NCBI RefSeq assembly: GCF_002217285.1
Contig: NZ_MUGW01000032.1
Span: forward strand, 1-64,000
Reading direction: 5' to 3'
DNA length: 64,000 nucleotides
DNA from: Flavobacterium hercynium
Lineage (GTDB): Bacteria > Bacteroidota > Bacteroidia > Flavobacteriales > Flavobacteriaceae
Shown here: one piece after another, positions 35,565-45,019 of the stretch
How the letters are laid out: each line of letters begins with the position of its first letter
Numbering within the stretch: position 1 is the stretch's first letter
Translations under genes and position numbers: made by a program
The notes under the pieces: model-generated
Seen by the model: the letters and a program-made list of their open reading frames with translations, nothing else
What the model was told of the DNA's origin: nothing
Databases searched by the model: none

Positions 35565-35978
35565 CTATGAAAATTTAGCTTTTAATTCCGGAGTCGGAAT
35601 CATGCAGCTTTCTTTTTTGCCATACCATTTGTACCGATTTTTAGCAATATAATCGTAAATATAATTTCGGAACTTTTCAGGGAAAATTTTTAAAATAGAA
35701 GCAAGGCTATAAATTCCGCCCAAATCTTCTCCAATTTCGAGAACAGCCGAAGATTTGTAATAATAAGCAACACCAGGATTGTACAAAATGATACTATCGA
35801 TTTTTGTTTGATCGACACCTATATGCTTACAAATTTCTTGTCCTAGTTCAGATTGTAAAGCAACAAACCTAAAAATATCTTTTTTATCATGTTTAATGAT
35901 AAACTGAACCGCTCCATTGCATAAATTGCAAATACCATCAAAGAGAATTATTTTTTTCTGTTTAGGAAGATCTTGCAT
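35565..35978 (-). CDS. DCC family thiol-disulfide oxidoreductase-like protein (DUF393)
   Basis: A 137-residue protein starting KKIILFDGICNLCNGAVQF, which contains the DxxCxxC motif that names the DCC family (a thioredoxin-fold relative). Later family elements are FVALQSELGQEI and YYKSSAVLEI. No signal peptide is seen, so it is cytoplasmic or loosely membrane-associated. The substrate is unknown. It converges on ettA. Confidence 0.88.
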   Translation of the reverse strand: MQDLPKQKKIILFDGICNLCNGAVQFIIKHDKKDIFRFVALQSELGQEICKHIGVDQTKIDSIILYNPGVAYYYKSSAVLEIGEDLGGIYSLASILKIFPEKFRNYIYDYIAKNRYKWYGKKESCMIPTPELKAKFS

Positions 35979-36287
35979 TTTCTAAGTTTTGGATTCTGGA
36001 GTTTTGTTTAAATTTTATTGGACTGCTAGATTTAGGCTTAAAGTTTTTATTGGAAAATATGTCAAATAGCAAAAAAAACAACTATCAATGATATCTATTA
36101 AATAAGTAATTTTTATAATTTTAAATAATTAAAAACGGCTTTTATAAATCACTTCTAAGCTGTTTTTTAAAAATATCCATCTTCTAGATTGTATTTTAAA
36201 AAATGATGCAATTAAAGGGTTTATTTTAATTTCTGACTAATTTTTACATTTTTGACGACTATAAATCTTATCTTAATATAAAAAAAA
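35979..36287. other. 309-base gap without a gene
   Basis: An AT-rich gap between two minus-strand genes. The only structure I see is an imperfect hairpin at 36131-36167 (AAAAACGGCT against AGCTGTTTTT, one mismatch), which could end mutS2 transcription on the minus strand, where TTTTTAATTATT follows. No ORF of protein-like composition is present. Confidence 0.4.
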
Positions 36288-38453
36288 TTACTTTTTTGCA
36301 GCTTCAACTAATTCCAATTCGTCTAAACTTACTTTAGAAGTAAAGATTCCATAATTTACAGTTGCTTTATTTTTTTCGATCGAATCGATACTTCCAACCG
36401 ATCTTCCATCTAACATTCGAACGCGATCACCAACTTTTAAAATTGCTTTTGGTTTTTCTATTACAGGTTTTAGTTTTTTCTCTTTTTTCTCTTTTCTAAT
36501 TTCTTCTACCTGAACAGAAACTTCTGCAATAACTTCTTTTTTCTTTTCGATTATTGCTTTAACCTCTTTAGGAGTTGCTTTTTTACGTTTTGAATTTTCA
36601 ATTTCAATAATTTTTAAAAATTCACCGATAAGCTCTTTCTTATTTTTATTATTGAAGTATTTCTCTGAAATGTCTTCTATTTTTTGACCAATGTAAATTG
36701 TTTTTTGATTGCTATCGTACAATTCCTGATAGCTTTCCAATTTTTGCTTGATTTTTACATTGATATTCTCCATCTTTTTACTTTCCTCTCTTGCTCGTGT
36801 TTCCTCTTCTTTTAGGTTGATAGAAGTTTTTTCAAGTTTAGAACGTTCTTTTTGAAGGGTTGCAATTGTTTTATCAAAACGGACTTTTCCAACTTCGATT
36901 TTCTTTTTCGCACGATTGATTAATCCAAACGGAATACCGTTTTTTAGTGCTACTTCAAAAGTAAAAGAACTACCAGCTTGACCTAGAGCAAGTTTATACA
37001 TCGGTTCGAGCGATTTCTCGTCGAACATCATGTTTGCATTTGTAGCAAAAGGCAATTCGTTAGCAAGTATTTTTAGATTAGAATAATGCGTAGTAATAAT
37101 TCCAAAAGCTTCACGATGGTAAAATTCTTCCAGGAAAATTTCAGCCAGTGCACCTCCTAATTCAGGATCAGATCCGGTACCAAATTCATCAATTAAAAAC
37201 ATGGTTTTTTTATTACACTTTTTCAAGAAGTAATTCATATTTTTTAATCGGTAACTATAAGTACTAAGGTGGTTTTCAATAGATTGATTGTCACCAATGT
37301 CTGTTAAAATTCTGTCAAACAAAAATGTTTCACTACGCTCGTGAACAGGAATCAACATTCCTGATTGTAGCATTAATTGTAATAAACCAACTGTTTTAAG
37401 AGAAATTGTTTTTCCTCCGGCATTGGGTCCGGAAATAACAATTATTCGGTTATCTTGTTTTAGTTCAATTGTTTGTGGATGCGTAATCTCGTTTTTTTGC
37501 TTATTATTAAGATATAAAATCGGATGATAAGCTTCTCTGAAAAATAATCTTCGTTCTTCAGTAATGGTAGGTAAAATTCCGTTAATTCTATTAGCATATT
37601 TTGCTTTTCCTGCAACCACATCAATATCACTTAAAAACTCCTGATATTCAATTAGTAATGGTAAATAAGGACGAATAGCATTTGACATCTGCTTTAAAAT
37701 TCGTGTTATTTCTTCTTTTTCTTCGTATTCTAAATTGCTTAATTCTCTGGAATATTGTAAAGTAGCTTCAGGTTCAATATAAGCAATACTTCCTGTTTTT
37801 GAACTTCCTAAAATGGAACCTTTTACTTTACGACGATACATTGCTAAAACAGCTAGAACTCTTCGGTTTTGTACAAAACTTTCTTTGATATCATCTAAAT
37901 AACCAAGACTGTTGTTATGTGTAAGCGCAGTACCAAAACTCTGATTGACTTTACCACGAACGATATTCATATTTTGGCGAATGCTTAAAAGGGCAGGTGA
38001 AGCATTGTCTTTTATTTCACCATATTTATCAACGATAGCATCAATTAAAGTTACAATGTCTTTAGTGTATTCTACTCTTGAAGCTCGTGCATTTAAATTT
38101 GGATAATAATCGTCAAACTTTTTAAGGAAATTCAATAAGAAATTTGATGTCGATGAAAGTGTAGCAATTTTTCTAAAGCTTCCTACTTCTAAGAAACTGT
38201 CTTCAATCGCTAAAAATTTGATTTCATGAGTGATGGCATCAAATCCGTGATTTGGAATTGCGTTATTGTTTTGAAAAGAAGAAACATACTCAGATGTTTG
38301 CATAAGAGCCTGCATCAAAGTTTCTTTATCTCTGAATGGTGTTATTTGTAAAGCTTTTTCTTTTCCTATATCTGTGTTACAGCCTGCCGAAATAGTTTCG
38401 AGTACTGTTGGAAATTGTAAATCTTGTAATGTTTTTTCTGTAATGGAAATCAT
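36288..38453 (-). CDS. mutS2: MutS2-family DNA mismatch/recombination ATPase
   Basis: A MutS-fold ATPase that binds branched DNA and restrains recombination or rescues collided ribosomes in characterised bacteria. The 721-residue chain has the lever/clamp helices (about 1-300), Walker A GPNAGGKTISLKT (about 339-351), Walker B FLIDEFGTGSDP, and a long coiled coil (about 500-640). The C-terminal KOW-like stretch LKVGDRVRMLDGRSVGSI lies near 677. The C-terminal Smr nuclease domain of many MutS2 proteins is absent; the chain ends about 45 residues after the KOW-like part. This short form is probably lineage-typical. Confidence 0.92.
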   Translation of the reverse strand: MISITEKTLQDLQFPTVLETISAGCNTDIGKEKALQITPFRDKETLMQALMQTSEYVSSFQNNNAIPNHGFDAITHEIKFLAIEDSFLEVGSFRKIATLSSTSNFLLNFLKKFDDYYPNLNARASRVEYTKDIVTLIDAIVDKYGEIKDNASPALLSIRQNMNIVRGKVNQSFGTALTHNNSLGYLDDIKESFVQNRRVLAVLAMYRRKVKGSILGSSKTGSIAYIEPEATLQYSRELSNLEYEEKEEITRILKQMSNAIRPYLPLLIEYQEFLSDIDVVAGKAKYANRINGILPTITEERRLFFREAYHPILYLNNKQKNEITHPQTIELKQDNRIIVISGPNAGGKTISLKTVGLLQLMLQSGMLIPVHERSETFLFDRILTDIGDNQSIENHLSTYSYRLKNMNYFLKKCNKKTMFLIDEFGTGSDPELGGALAEIFLEEFYHREAFGIITTHYSNLKILANELPFATNANMMFDEKSLEPMYKLALGQAGSSFTFEVALKNGIPFGLINRAKKKIEVGKVRFDKTIATLQKERSKLEKTSINLKEEETRAREESKKMENINVKIKQKLESYQELYDSNQKTIYIGQKIEDISEKYFNNKNKKELIGEFLKIIEIENSKRKKATPKEVKAIIEKKKEVIAEVSVQVEEIRKEKKEKKLKPVIEKPKAILKVGDRVRMLDGRSVGSIDSIEKNKATVNYGIFTSKVSLDELELVEAAKK

Positions 38454-38462
38454 TTATATCGT

Positions 38463-38547
38463 AAGTTGTAAAGGTTCAAAGTTACAAAGTTTTAAAACGA
38501 AATTGCACTATTAATTAGTACTTTGAAAAAAACTTTGCGTAATTTGT
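38463..38547. repeat. Themed repeat between mutS2 and ung (word CAAAGTTACAAAGTT)
   Basis: The left part TTGTAAAGGTTCAAAGTTAC is followed by CAAAGTTTTAAAAC and is faced by AGTACTTTGAAAAAAACTTTG on the right. The opposition is imperfect but built from the same word. It fills most of the 113-base divergent gap and may contain the promoters. Confidence 0.4.
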
Positions 38548-38566
38548 AGTTAAAATCTAATTCCCA

Positions 38567-39241
38567 ATGAATATTAACCTTTCTCCAGATTGGCAAGTTG
38601 TTTTAGCAGATGAAATTGGTAAGCCTTATTTTAAAGAATTGCTTATTGCTTTAGAAGAGGAGTGCAAAAATTATACTTGTTATCCTCCTTTAGATTTAGT
38701 TTTTTCAGCATTTAATCATTGTTCTTTTAATGATTTAAAAGTAGTAATAATTGGTCAGGATCCTTATCATGGAGAAGGCGAAGCAAATGGATTAAGTTTT
38801 TCGGTTAATGATAATGTAAAAATTCCTCCTTCTTTACGTAATATTTTCCGCGAAATAAATACAGATTTCGATTCTGTTTTTATGCCTTCGTCGGGTAATT
38901 TAGAAAGATGGGCAGCTCAAGGTGTTTTATTGCTAAATGCATCTTTAACAGTTCGTAAGGATAGTCCTAATAGTCATAAGCACCTAAAATGGAATCTTTT
39001 TACAGATGCAGTAATTCAAGCTATTTCGGAACAGAAAGAGGATGTAGTTTTTTTATTATGGGGTAGTTTTGCTCAGAAAAAAGGTATTAAAATAGACAGG
39101 TCAAAACATCATGTTTTAGAAACCGGACATCCTTCGCCAATGAGCGCCAATCAAGGGAAGTGGTTCGGAAACAAACATTTTAGCAAGACAAATTCGTTCT
39201 TGAAATCCAAAGGAATTTCTGAAATTAAGTGGGAAATGTAA
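38567..39241 (+). CDS. ung: Uracil-DNA glycosylase
   Basis: The enzyme excises uracil from DNA at the start of base-excision repair. The 224-residue family-1 UDG has the water-activating motif GQDPYHGEGEANG (about 63-75, with catalytic Asp in DPYH) and the DNA-intercalation motif HPSPMSANQG near 187-196. The uracil-pocket residue is visible in LLNASLTV. Length and order are normal. Confidence 0.96.
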   Translation: MNINLSPDWQVVLADEIGKPYFKELLIALEEECKNYTCYPPLDLVFSAFNHCSFNDLKVVIIGQDPYHGEGEANGLSFSVNDNVKIPPSLRNIFREINTDFDSVFMPSSGNLERWAAQGVLLLNASLTVRKDSPNSHKHLKWNLFTDAVIQAISEQKEDVVFLLWGSFAQKKGIKIDRSKHHVLETGHPSPMSANQGKWFGNKHFSKTNSFLKSKGISEIKWEM

Positions 39242-39281
39242 AAGTTAATTTTATTTTTGTTTCGAATTCAAATACCACGAT

Positions 39282-41000
39282 ATGAAACAAAAATTACTTT
39301 TACTTTTTGCGATTTGCTGTACCTACATTTCTCAGGCAAATGAAAAAATTCTTATTCCTTCTAATCAATTTCATATTGATTTAAATAAAGCATTAATTGT
39401 TACTAATCTTAATGTAAATTTCGTTAACACTACTTGGGTTGGTGAAAAAGGAAGTATTGCATTAGATGCAGATTACAGTTTCGAAACGCCGGTTAATAGT
39501 ATTGTAATTGGTACACCTTACAATATTATTAGTTCAGTTGATAGTAAAGTCTATATTCTTTATTTTACTCAACTGCCTTTAATTAGTATTGGAGTAACTG
39601 ATGCTATTGTTGATGAGCCAAGTGTTTTGGCAACTTTTAAAATGATTGAGAGTAATCAAAATAGTGTTGTTTCTAATATTGGTATTCAGTATAGAGGGGC
39701 ATATTCTCAAACATTGGCTAAAAAATCACTGGAAATAGAATTTTGGAGTGATGAAGACGGTACTGAAACTCATGATGTTAGTTTGCTTGGAATGCATGCA
39801 GAAGATGGGTGGAATTTGCAAGCAATGTATAATGAGTCTCTTAGATTTCATAGTAAAACCAACAATGATTTGTGGAGATTAATTCATAAACCTTATTACA
39901 TTAATTCTGAACCTGATGCAGTAAGCGGGATTGAAATGAAGTATGTAGAATTATTTGTAAATGGTGAATATCGAGGTGTATATTGTGTTGGTGAAAAAGT
40001 CAAAAGAAAGCTGCTCAAATTAAAAAAACACAATGGTAAAATTAGGGGCGAGCTTTATAAAGGTGATACCTGGGGTGGCGCTTCAACATTTACAGCTTTG
40101 TCTGATTATGATAACAATAGCTTGTTATGGAGTGGCATGGAATATAAATATCCAAACGAAGAAACAAATTGGGCAAATTTATATGATTTTACTAATTTCA
40201 TTTTAAATTCGAATGAAGAGACTTTTAATAATAATTATAAAAGTAGATTTCAAATTGATAATGCAGTAGATTATTTTATATTTCTTAATGTATTAAGAGC
40301 TACAGACAACACGGGGAAGAATCTTTATGTTGCCAGATACAGTTCAAATGAACCTTATTTTTATGTTCCATGGGATTTAGATGGTACTTTTGGTACAATA
40401 TGGAATGGTCAGCATGAAAATATTACAGATGATATATTAAAGAACGGTTTGTATAAACGTCTATTTAACGATTGTTCAGAAGGCGGCTTTCATGAGAAAT
40501 TAAAATCGAGATGGATTGAATTAAGAAGTACCATAATCACTCATTCTAATATTATGGAAATGCTTGTTTCAAATCATGATGTTTTAAAGCAAAATGGTAT
40601 ATATGAAAGAGAGAATATGGCGTGGCCCGATTTCACTGCCAATGAAAACGAGATAGATTATATCTCCGAGTGGTTAACAAAAAGATTGTCATACTTAGAT
40701 ATGAAATTTTCAGAAGATTGCGGTACAGACAATACTACGTTAAGTATAGCAACATTTGACAAGGTGGCAAAAGTAGTACTATATCCAAATCCAGCTTCAG
40801 ATATTGTAAATATTAGTTTGATAGATAATGCAAATCATTCTTTATATTTATATGATAATACAGGAAGGCTAATTTTAAACAAATCCGCAGAAGGGAATGA
40901 AGATCAGATTTCTTTAAAAAACCTGAGTAAAGGAATATACTTTATTAAAGTAGTAGATTCAGAAAATAAAGTTGACATTAAACGTATTATTAAAGAGTAA
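39282..41000 (+). CDS. CotH kinase family protein with T9SS type A sorting domain
   Basis: A secreted protein of 572 residues. A signal peptide (about 1-19) is followed by a region with a beta-sandwich-like part (about 20-90). A CotH-kinase domain spans about 135-445; CotH members are atypical protein kinases. It shows VNGEYRGVYCVGEKV near 226-240, and VPWDLDGTFG near 363-372, which fits the metal-binding aspartate motif. The last 75 residues (VVLYPNPASDIVNI...GIYFIKVV) match the T9SS type A sorting domain, which sends cargo through the type IX system. A strong terminator follows. Confidence 0.88.
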   Translation: MKQKLLLLFAICCTYISQANEKILIPSNQFHIDLNKALIVTNLNVNFVNTTWVGEKGSIALDADYSFETPVNSIVIGTPYNIISSVDSKVYILYFTQLPLISIGVTDAIVDEPSVLATFKMIESNQNSVVSNIGIQYRGAYSQTLAKKSLEIEFWSDEDGTETHDVSLLGMHAEDGWNLQAMYNESLRFHSKTNNDLWRLIHKPYYINSEPDAVSGIEMKYVELFVNGEYRGVYCVGEKVKRKLLKLKKHNGKIRGELYKGDTWGGASTFTALSDYDNNSLLWSGMEYKYPNEETNWANLYDFTNFILNSNEETFNNNYKSRFQIDNAVDYFIFLNVLRATDNTGKNLYVARYSSNEPYFYVPWDLDGTFGTIWNGQHENITDDILKNGLYKRLFNDCSEGGFHEKLKSRWIELRSTIITHSNIMEMLVSNHDVLKQNGIYERENMAWPDFTANENEIDYISEWLTKRLSYLDMKFSEDCGTDNTTLSIATFDKVAKVVLYPNPASDIVNISLIDNANHSLYLYDNTGRLILNKSAEGNEDQISLKNLSKGIYFIKVVDSENKVDIKRIIKE

Positions 41001-41001
41001 C

Positions 41002-41032
41002 AAAAAAGCCAGTTTTAGAACTGGCTTTTTTT
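41002..41032. terminator. Terminator after the CotH/T9SS gene
   Basis: AAAAAAGCCAGTT and AACTGGCTTTTTT form a perfect stem around TTAG, with seven T residues at the end. It lies between convergent genes and serves at least the plus-strand gene. Confidence 0.9.
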
Positions 41033-41041
41033 ATTATCTAT

Positions 41042-41416
41042 CTATTTTTTTATAATTTCTTCTAAAACTGCTTTGTTTTCGTAATTAGTAATTTTTAGAA
41101 TTATCTCTTGATTTTTAAGTGTCTTTCCTTCGATAATATAAAGTTTTCCTTTGTTGAAAGGAACGTTACTATTATCAAAATCAACATCACCAAATTTTAA
41201 TGTATTTTTTATATCAGCGGTATCAACCCATTTTTCATTAAGAATCTGAACCGCTTTTTCTGAATAATGAAAAGGTTTTGTCCTTAAATTATTCAAAACT
41301 CTCGCATTAGGAAAATAGTTGCAACGAGTATCTTTTCCACTAAACACAAGTGCTACGAAAAAGCACCCAATAACTAAACCAATCAAATAATAAGCAAAAC
41401 GATGTACGAACTTCAT
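41042..41416 (-). CDS. Membrane-anchored DUF4258-like protein
   Basis: I choose the ATG at 41416 (MKFVHRFAYYLIGLVIG...), giving 124 residues; the frame is open to 41506 but overlaps the alanine dehydrogenase stop. One N-terminal membrane helix (about 5-26) is followed by a soluble domain with PFHYSEKAVQILNEKWVDT, KGKLYIIEG and NKAVLEEIIKK. The pattern resembles DUF4258 from memory. Role unknown. Confidence 0.7.
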   Translation of the reverse strand: MKFVHRFAYYLIGLVIGCFFVALVFSGKDTRCNYFPNARVLNNLRTKPFHYSEKAVQILNEKWVDTADIKNTLKFGDVDFDNSNVPFNKGKLYIIEGKTLKNQEIILKITNYENKAVLEEIIKK

Positions 41417-41453
41417 GAATTTTTTTTTGTTGCAAAGGTAAGCTAAAGTTCTT

Positions 41454-42653
41454 TTAAAACACAAGTAAATTGATGTCGTTATCCGGTAAATCGAACCATT
41501 CACCAATAGCTTTATTCGTTAATATGCCATGATAAAGGTAAATTCCGTTTTTAAGACCTTTGTTGCATCGTATTGCACTTTCTAAACCACCATCTTCGGC
41601 TATTTGCAGTAAATACGGAGTTAGGATATTGCTTATAGAAAGGGATGCTGTTTTGGAATAACGAGATGGAATATTAGGTACACAATAGTGTAAAACATTA
41701 CTTTTTATAAAAGTAGGTTTTTCGTGTGTGGTAACTTCAGACGTCTCAAAACAACCTCCGGTATCAATACTAACATCTACAATTACGGCACCTTTCTTCA
41801 TGTGTTCTACCATTGTTTCAGTAACTATGATAGGACAACGTTCTTTTCCTCGCATTGCTCCAATAGCTACATCACAGCGGCGTAATGCTTTGAGTAAAGC
41901 TTTTTGTTGTACTGTTGATGTAAAAATGCGTTGGTTTAAATTATTTTGAAGACGACGTAATTTCGTAATAGAATTGTCAAAAACTTTAACATTAGCACCT
42001 AAACCAATGGCTGTTTTAGCAGCAAATTCACCTACCGTTCCTGCACCTAAAATAACAACTTCAGTAGGAGGGACGCCAGTAATATTACCGAATAAAAGGC
42101 CTTTACCAAATTCATTTGTAATCATTAATTCTGCAGCAACAAGTATAGAAGCAGTTCCGGCAATTTCACTTAATGATTTTACAGCAGGGTAAGACCCGTC
42201 TTCATCTTTGATATATTCAAAAGCGAGTGCGGTTATTTTTTTTTGAGCTAAAGCTTCGAAATACGCTTTCTTTTTTGTTTTTAACTGAATCGCAGAAATA
42301 ATGATTGTCTCGGGATTAATCATTTCGATTTCAGCCAATGTTGGAGGTTCTACTTTAAGCAGCATAGGACATCCAAAAACTTTTTTAGTATCTTTTGTTA
42401 CTTCGGCACCAGCATCTGAGTATTCTTTATCTGAATAACTTGAACTTTCTCCGGCTCCGGATTCAATCATAACGCGATGACCTTCGTAGGTCAACGAATT
42501 TACGGCATCGGGAGTCAGGCAAATACGACGTTCCTGATAGCTTGTTTCTTTTGGAATCCCAATGAAAAGCTCTCTTTTAAATCGACCAACTTCAAGTTTT
42601 TCTTCTTGTGGCAACAATTGTTGTTTCGTAAATGGAGTTAAGGTTATTGACAT
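41454..42653 (-). CDS. ald: Alanine dehydrogenase
   Basis: The enzyme interconverts L-alanine and pyruvate with NAD(H) and ammonia. The 399-residue chain has the AlaDH/PNT N-terminal domain (GIPKETSYQERRICLTPDAV at about 33-52, then LKVEPPT with the substrate lysine) and the C-terminal NAD domain with VVILGAGTVGEFAAKTA near 199-215. It is longer by about 30 residues at the N-terminus than the canonical form, as in other Flavobacteria. No pntB is adjacent, which speaks against a transhydrogenase. Confidence 0.92.
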   Translation of the reverse strand: MSITLTPFTKQQLLPQEEKLEVGRFKRELFIGIPKETSYQERRICLTPDAVNSLTYEGHRVMIESGAGESSSYSDKEYSDAGAEVTKDTKKVFGCPMLLKVEPPTLAEIEMINPETIIISAIQLKTKKKAYFEALAQKKITALAFEYIKDEDGSYPAVKSLSEIAGTASILVAAELMITNEFGKGLLFGNITGVPPTEVVILGAGTVGEFAAKTAIGLGANVKVFDNSITKLRRLQNNLNQRIFTSTVQQKALLKALRRCDVAIGAMRGKERCPIIVTETMVEHMKKGAVIVDVSIDTGGCFETSEVTTHEKPTFIKSNVLHYCVPNIPSRYSKTASLSISNILTPYLLQIAEDGGLESAIRCNKGLKNGIYLYHGILTNKAIGEWFDLPDNDINLLVF

Positions 42654-42770
42654 GTGTTGTGCGAAAAATTAAGAGTACAAATTACGTAAAAAGTTTTAAA
42701 TTTAATGCAAATTTTCTGCTAATACTATGTGATGAAATTAAATTGATTTTCTAAAATTATTTCCTCACAA

Positions 42771-43178
42771 TTACATCAATTTCAATTCTCTATTTCCATC
42801 TTCCAATAAGGTAATCGATACAACAGAATGTTCTTCAGGAATTAGATTTTCGATTTTTTCAGACCATTCAATAAAACACCAATTTCCGGAATATAAATAA
42901 TCATCAACTCCCATATCAAGAGCTTCTGTTTCTTTGTTTAGTCTGTAAAAGTCAAAATGATAAACAATTTGATTATTAGTAGTGTAGTATTCATTAACTA
43001 AAGAAAAGGTTGGACTGCTTGTAGCGTCTTGAACTCCCAAAGTCTTGCATAATTGTTTAATTAAGGTAGTTTTTCCAACCCCCATTTCTCCATTAAATAG
43101 AATAATTTTCTTTGGATTCTGAGCTAGAATTTTTTCCGCTACTTCATTAATTTGATCTAATGAAAAAATGATATTCAT
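42771..43178 (-). CDS. tsaE: tRNA threonylcarbamoyladenosine biosynthesis ATPase TsaE
   Basis: TsaE is the ATPase that powers the TsaBD complex in forming t6A37 on tRNAs reading ANN codons. The 135-residue length is typical. The Walker A GEMGVGKTTLIKQL lies at about 30-43, followed by the family segments TSSPTFSLVNEY and YHFDFYRL, and the C-terminal FIEWSEKIENLIPE. It lies downstream of porX on the same strand, separated by a long hairpin. Confidence 0.95.
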   Translation of the reverse strand: MNIIFSLDQINEVAEKILAQNPKKIILFNGEMGVGKTTLIKQLCKTLGVQDATSSPTFSLVNEYYTTNNQIVYHFDFYRLNKETEALDMGVDDYLYSGNWCFIEWSEKIENLIPEEHSVVSITLLEDGNRELKLM

Positions 43179-43197
43179 TGTATATTTATTTTATAAT

Positions 43198-43239
43198 CGC
43201 AACTACAGTTTTAATTTATGACTTAAAACTGTAGTTGCG
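43198..43239. repeat. Perfect 17-bp inverted repeat between porX and tsaE
   Basis: CGCAACTACAGTTTTAA (43198-43214) and TTAAAACTGTAGTTGCG (43223-43239) pair without a mismatch around an 8-base loop. A T-run follows on the plus strand (CTTTTTC), opposite to both neighbouring genes. On the minus strand only an AT-rich stretch follows, so terminator function for porX is possible but weak. Confidence 0.7.
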
Positions 43240-43247
43240 CTTTTTCT

Positions 43248-44801
43248 CTATTTTGGATTAAAAACCAAGAATGGAATAATCATTTCTTCTAACGAAATTC
43301 CACCATGCTGATACGTGTTTTTATAGTAACTTACATAATGATTATAGTTATTTACGTAAGCCAAAAAGTAATCATTTTTGGCAAAAATAAACGAACTACT
43401 CATATTTATAGCTGGTAAACCAATCGCTTTAGGTTCTTTTACTACGTAAACATCTTTCTGCTCGTAAGTTAAACTACGTCCGGTTTTGTAACGCAAATTT
43501 AAGCTTGTATTTTTATCTCCCACTACTTTAGATGGATTTTTTACATTTATTGTTCCATGATCGGTAGTAAGTATTAGTTTAAAGCCTAAAAGTTGTGCTT
43601 GCTGTATGATTTCCAAAAGCGGTGAATTTTTAAACCAGCTCAAAGTAAGGGAACGATATGCTTTATCATCTGAAGCAAGTTCTTTAACTACATCCATTTC
43701 GGTTTTAGCGTGCGACAACATGTCTACAAAGTTGTAAACAATAGTTACCAAATCATTTCCTTTTAATGCTTTGAAATTTTCTGCAAGTTTTTTTCCACCC
43801 GCATAATTGGTAATCTTGAAATAATCTTCCTTAATGTTTAAACCTAACCTTTTTAGCTGAGCGCTTAAAAATTCAGCTTCATAAAGATTTTTTCCTCCAT
43901 CTTCCACATCATTTTTCCAATATTCCGGAAATTGCTTTTCCATTTCAAGAGGCATTAATCCAGAGAAAATAGAGTTTCTGGCATATTGTGTAGCAGTTGG
44001 AAGAATAGAATAATAGGGAACCTCTTTTTCTAATTTATAATAATTAGATACAACAGTTTCAAAAGATTTCCATTGATCGTAACGTAAATTATCAATAACA
44101 ACAAACAAAATCGGCTTGTCTTTCTTCTTGATTTCTGGAACAACAAGCTCTTTGAATAAAGTATTAGACTGAATTGGTTTGTCTGCTTTAGGAGCAAACC
44201 AATCTTCATAATTTCGTTCAATATACTTTCCGAATTGAGAATTGGCTTCTACTTTTTGGGACTCCAAAATTTCAATCATTCCCTGATCGTTAATATTTTC
44301 AAGCTCTAATTCCCAGAAAATTAGTTTTTTATAAAGTTCAACCCAATCTTCATAAGAATTGACCATCGCCATTTCCATAGAGATTTTTCTAAATTCTTTC
44401 TGATAATCTAAAGTCGTTTTTTCAGAAATTAATCTCGAATGATCCAGATTCTTTTTTAAACTCAATAAAATCTGATTTGGATTAACCGGTTTTATCAAAT
44501 AGTCTGCAATTTTAGAACCAATAGCTTCCTCCATTATATATTCTTCCTCACTTTTAGTGATCATGATCATCGGAATGGCTGATTTTTTCTCCTTCATTTC
44601 AGAAAGCGTTTCTAATCCGCTCATTCCCGGCATATTCTCATCAAGAAATACAATATCAAAATTATCCTCTTCAAAAAGTGCAATAGCATCTAAGCCATTG
44701 TTGCAAGTTGTTACTTCGTAATTTTTTTTCTCAAGAAATAATATATGTGGCTTTAAAAGATCGATTTCATCATCGACCCAAAGTATTTTTATCTTATCCA
44801 T
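43248..44801 (-). CDS. porX: PorX, response regulator of the type IX secretion system
   Basis: PorX is a response regulator fused to a PglZ/alkaline-phosphatase-superfamily domain, and in Porphyromonas it controls T9SS genes with its kinase PorY and a sigma factor. The 517-residue chain begins with a receiver domain (about 3-118) with the acidic pair D10/D11, phospho-acceptor D54 (VFLDENMPG) and the conserved lysine in YLIKPVNP. A helical linker leads to the PglZ domain (about 205-510: FVVIDNLRYDQW, ILTTDHGTI, YQHGGISLEEMI). A nucleotide pyrophosphatase-like catalytic site in PglZ is plausible from these Asp/His motifs. No porY is in this window. Confidence 0.94.
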   Translation of the reverse strand: MDKIKILWVDDEIDLLKPHILFLEKKNYEVTTCNNGLDAIALFEEDNFDIVFLDENMPGMSGLETLSEMKEKKSAIPMIMITKSEEEYIMEEAIGSKIADYLIKPVNPNQILLSLKKNLDHSRLISEKTTLDYQKEFRKISMEMAMVNSYEDWVELYKKLIFWELELENINDQGMIEILESQKVEANSQFGKYIERNYEDWFAPKADKPIQSNTLFKELVVPEIKKKDKPILFVVIDNLRYDQWKSFETVVSNYYKLEKEVPYYSILPTATQYARNSIFSGLMPLEMEKQFPEYWKNDVEDGGKNLYEAEFLSAQLKRLGLNIKEDYFKITNYAGGKKLAENFKALKGNDLVTIVYNFVDMLSHAKTEMDVVKELASDDKAYRSLTLSWFKNSPLLEIIQQAQLLGFKLILTTDHGTINVKNPSKVVGDKNTSLNLRYKTGRSLTYEQKDVYVVKEPKAIGLPAINMSSSFIFAKNDYFLAYVNNYNHYVSYYKNTYQHGGISLEEMIIPFLVFNPK

Positions 44802-45019
44802 AAATGATTTTAATTTTTAATGCAATTTAAAAGTATAGAACTTAAAAAGTATTAAAAATAGTATAAAATTCAGAATAAGAAATTTAGTTTTTTTTAGTTT
44901 TGGCTATGTTTGAATTAATTTTCAGAATGTTAAGGCTTATCGAACTGTTTTTTAAGTTAAAAACAGAAATCTATTTATAGTTATTTACTTATATTTGTTC
45001 ACCTAAAAAGAATCTGATA

